In this document: piece by piece, positions 63,848-64,000 of the stretch | Layout: each line of letters starts with the position of its first letter | How positions within the stretch are numbered: the stretch's first letter is position 1 | IMG/VR virus record: IMGVR_UViG_3300036766_001014 | Span: 16,841 to 80,840 of that record | Reading direction: 5' to 3' (one strand) | Length of the DNA stretch: 64,000 nt | From: a virus | Notes under the pieces: generated by a model | The model's database searches: none | What the model saw: only the letters and a program-made list of their open reading frames with translations | Told to the model about the DNA's origin: nothing | Program-made: the position numbers and the translations under genes

Positions 63848-64000
63848 GCCAGCGCTCCAGTTCACGGTGAAGCCAAATAACCGGAACCGACAGATCCGGG
63901 TGATGGTTGGCGAGCTGGACGAGAGGATCGCGGCGATCATCGAGTGGTTGCCGTTCTTGGTCGCCGAGCAGGCACTTGCCGACGTCGTGAGCAGAGCGCC
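63840..64000 (+). CDS. Virion-region protein, 3' partial
   Basis: ATG 63840 opens a frame that runs off the window. The first 53 residues (IRVMVGELDERIAAIIEWL, PFLVAEQALADVV) resemble N-termini of HK97 gp10-like neck proteins. Only the N-terminal part is visible. Confidence 0.45.
   Translation, partial: MAKPALQFTVKPNNRNRQIRVMVGELDERIAAIIEWLPFLVAEQALADVVSRA

Noticed and set aside
1-64000. CRISPR array, transposase or integrase
   Set aside because: No regularly spaced direct repeats were seen and no DDE or tyrosine/serine recombinase motif was found. Reading by eye cannot exclude short or degenerate copies.

Overview
The window is part of a large, GC-rich, tailed double-stranded DNA phage (or a prophage of one). 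Its head genes are T4-like: small and large terminase, portal, prohead protease fused to a coiled-coil scaffold region, and a gp23-like major capsid protein. Its replication genes are also T4-like: DnaB-type helicase, DnaC-type ATPase, TOPRIM primase, gp32-like ssDNA-binding protein, UvsW-like helicase and a RecA/UvsX recombinase. No ribosomal or chromosomal housekeeping block is present. High GC, signal peptides and a sigma70-type promoter motif point to a GC-rich bacterial host. The host cannot be named from the sequence.

Layout. Bases 1-31 kb are an accessory/early region of many small, ATGA- or GTGA-coupled genes, mostly on the + strand. They include a 2H phosphoesterase-like protein, a staphylococcal-type nuclease, peptide deformylase, a GHKL ATPase fused to an HExxH metalloprotease-like tail, a DUF932 protein, a SAM methyltransferase, a PTH2-type peptidyl-tRNA hydrolase beside two tRNAs and one degenerate tRNA-like gene, an HUH-type Rep, a ParB-like/HicA fusion, a KhpA-like KH protein, a UvrD-like helicase, GroES, an RRM protein, an adenine methyltransferase and a MESH1-like HD hydrolase. 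Bases 31-46.7 kb hold replication and recombination genes. Bases 46.8-64 kb hold packaging, head and neck genes.

The early region carries a repeated promoter: a -35 of TTGACAAAC followed by a -10, usually CATATT or a relative. In nine cases the start codon lies 29-33 nt downstream of the -35 hexamer, which leaves no room for a 5' leader, so these genes are predicted to give leaderless mRNAs. Several of these promoters also hold an inverted repeat over the -10 whose arms differ from promoter to promoter.

Three inteins interrupt essential proteins: the DnaB-type helicase in its P-loop (LAGLIDADG endonuclease), the UvsW-like helicase in its DExH box, and the portal protein (HNH endonuclease). 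The UvsW-like intein is the most unusual object here. Its Hint halves lie in the host frame, but its endonuclease, Vsr/DUF559-like with zinc knuckles, is encoded in a different reading frame, nested inside an uninterrupted host frame.

Working together, the early genes appear aimed at host translation and signalling (deformylase, PTH2, tRNAs, RNA-binding proteins, a (p)ppGpp-type hydrolase), followed by a self-sufficient replisome and recombination set and then head assembly. Most functional calls rest on motifs read by eye; no database search was possible.
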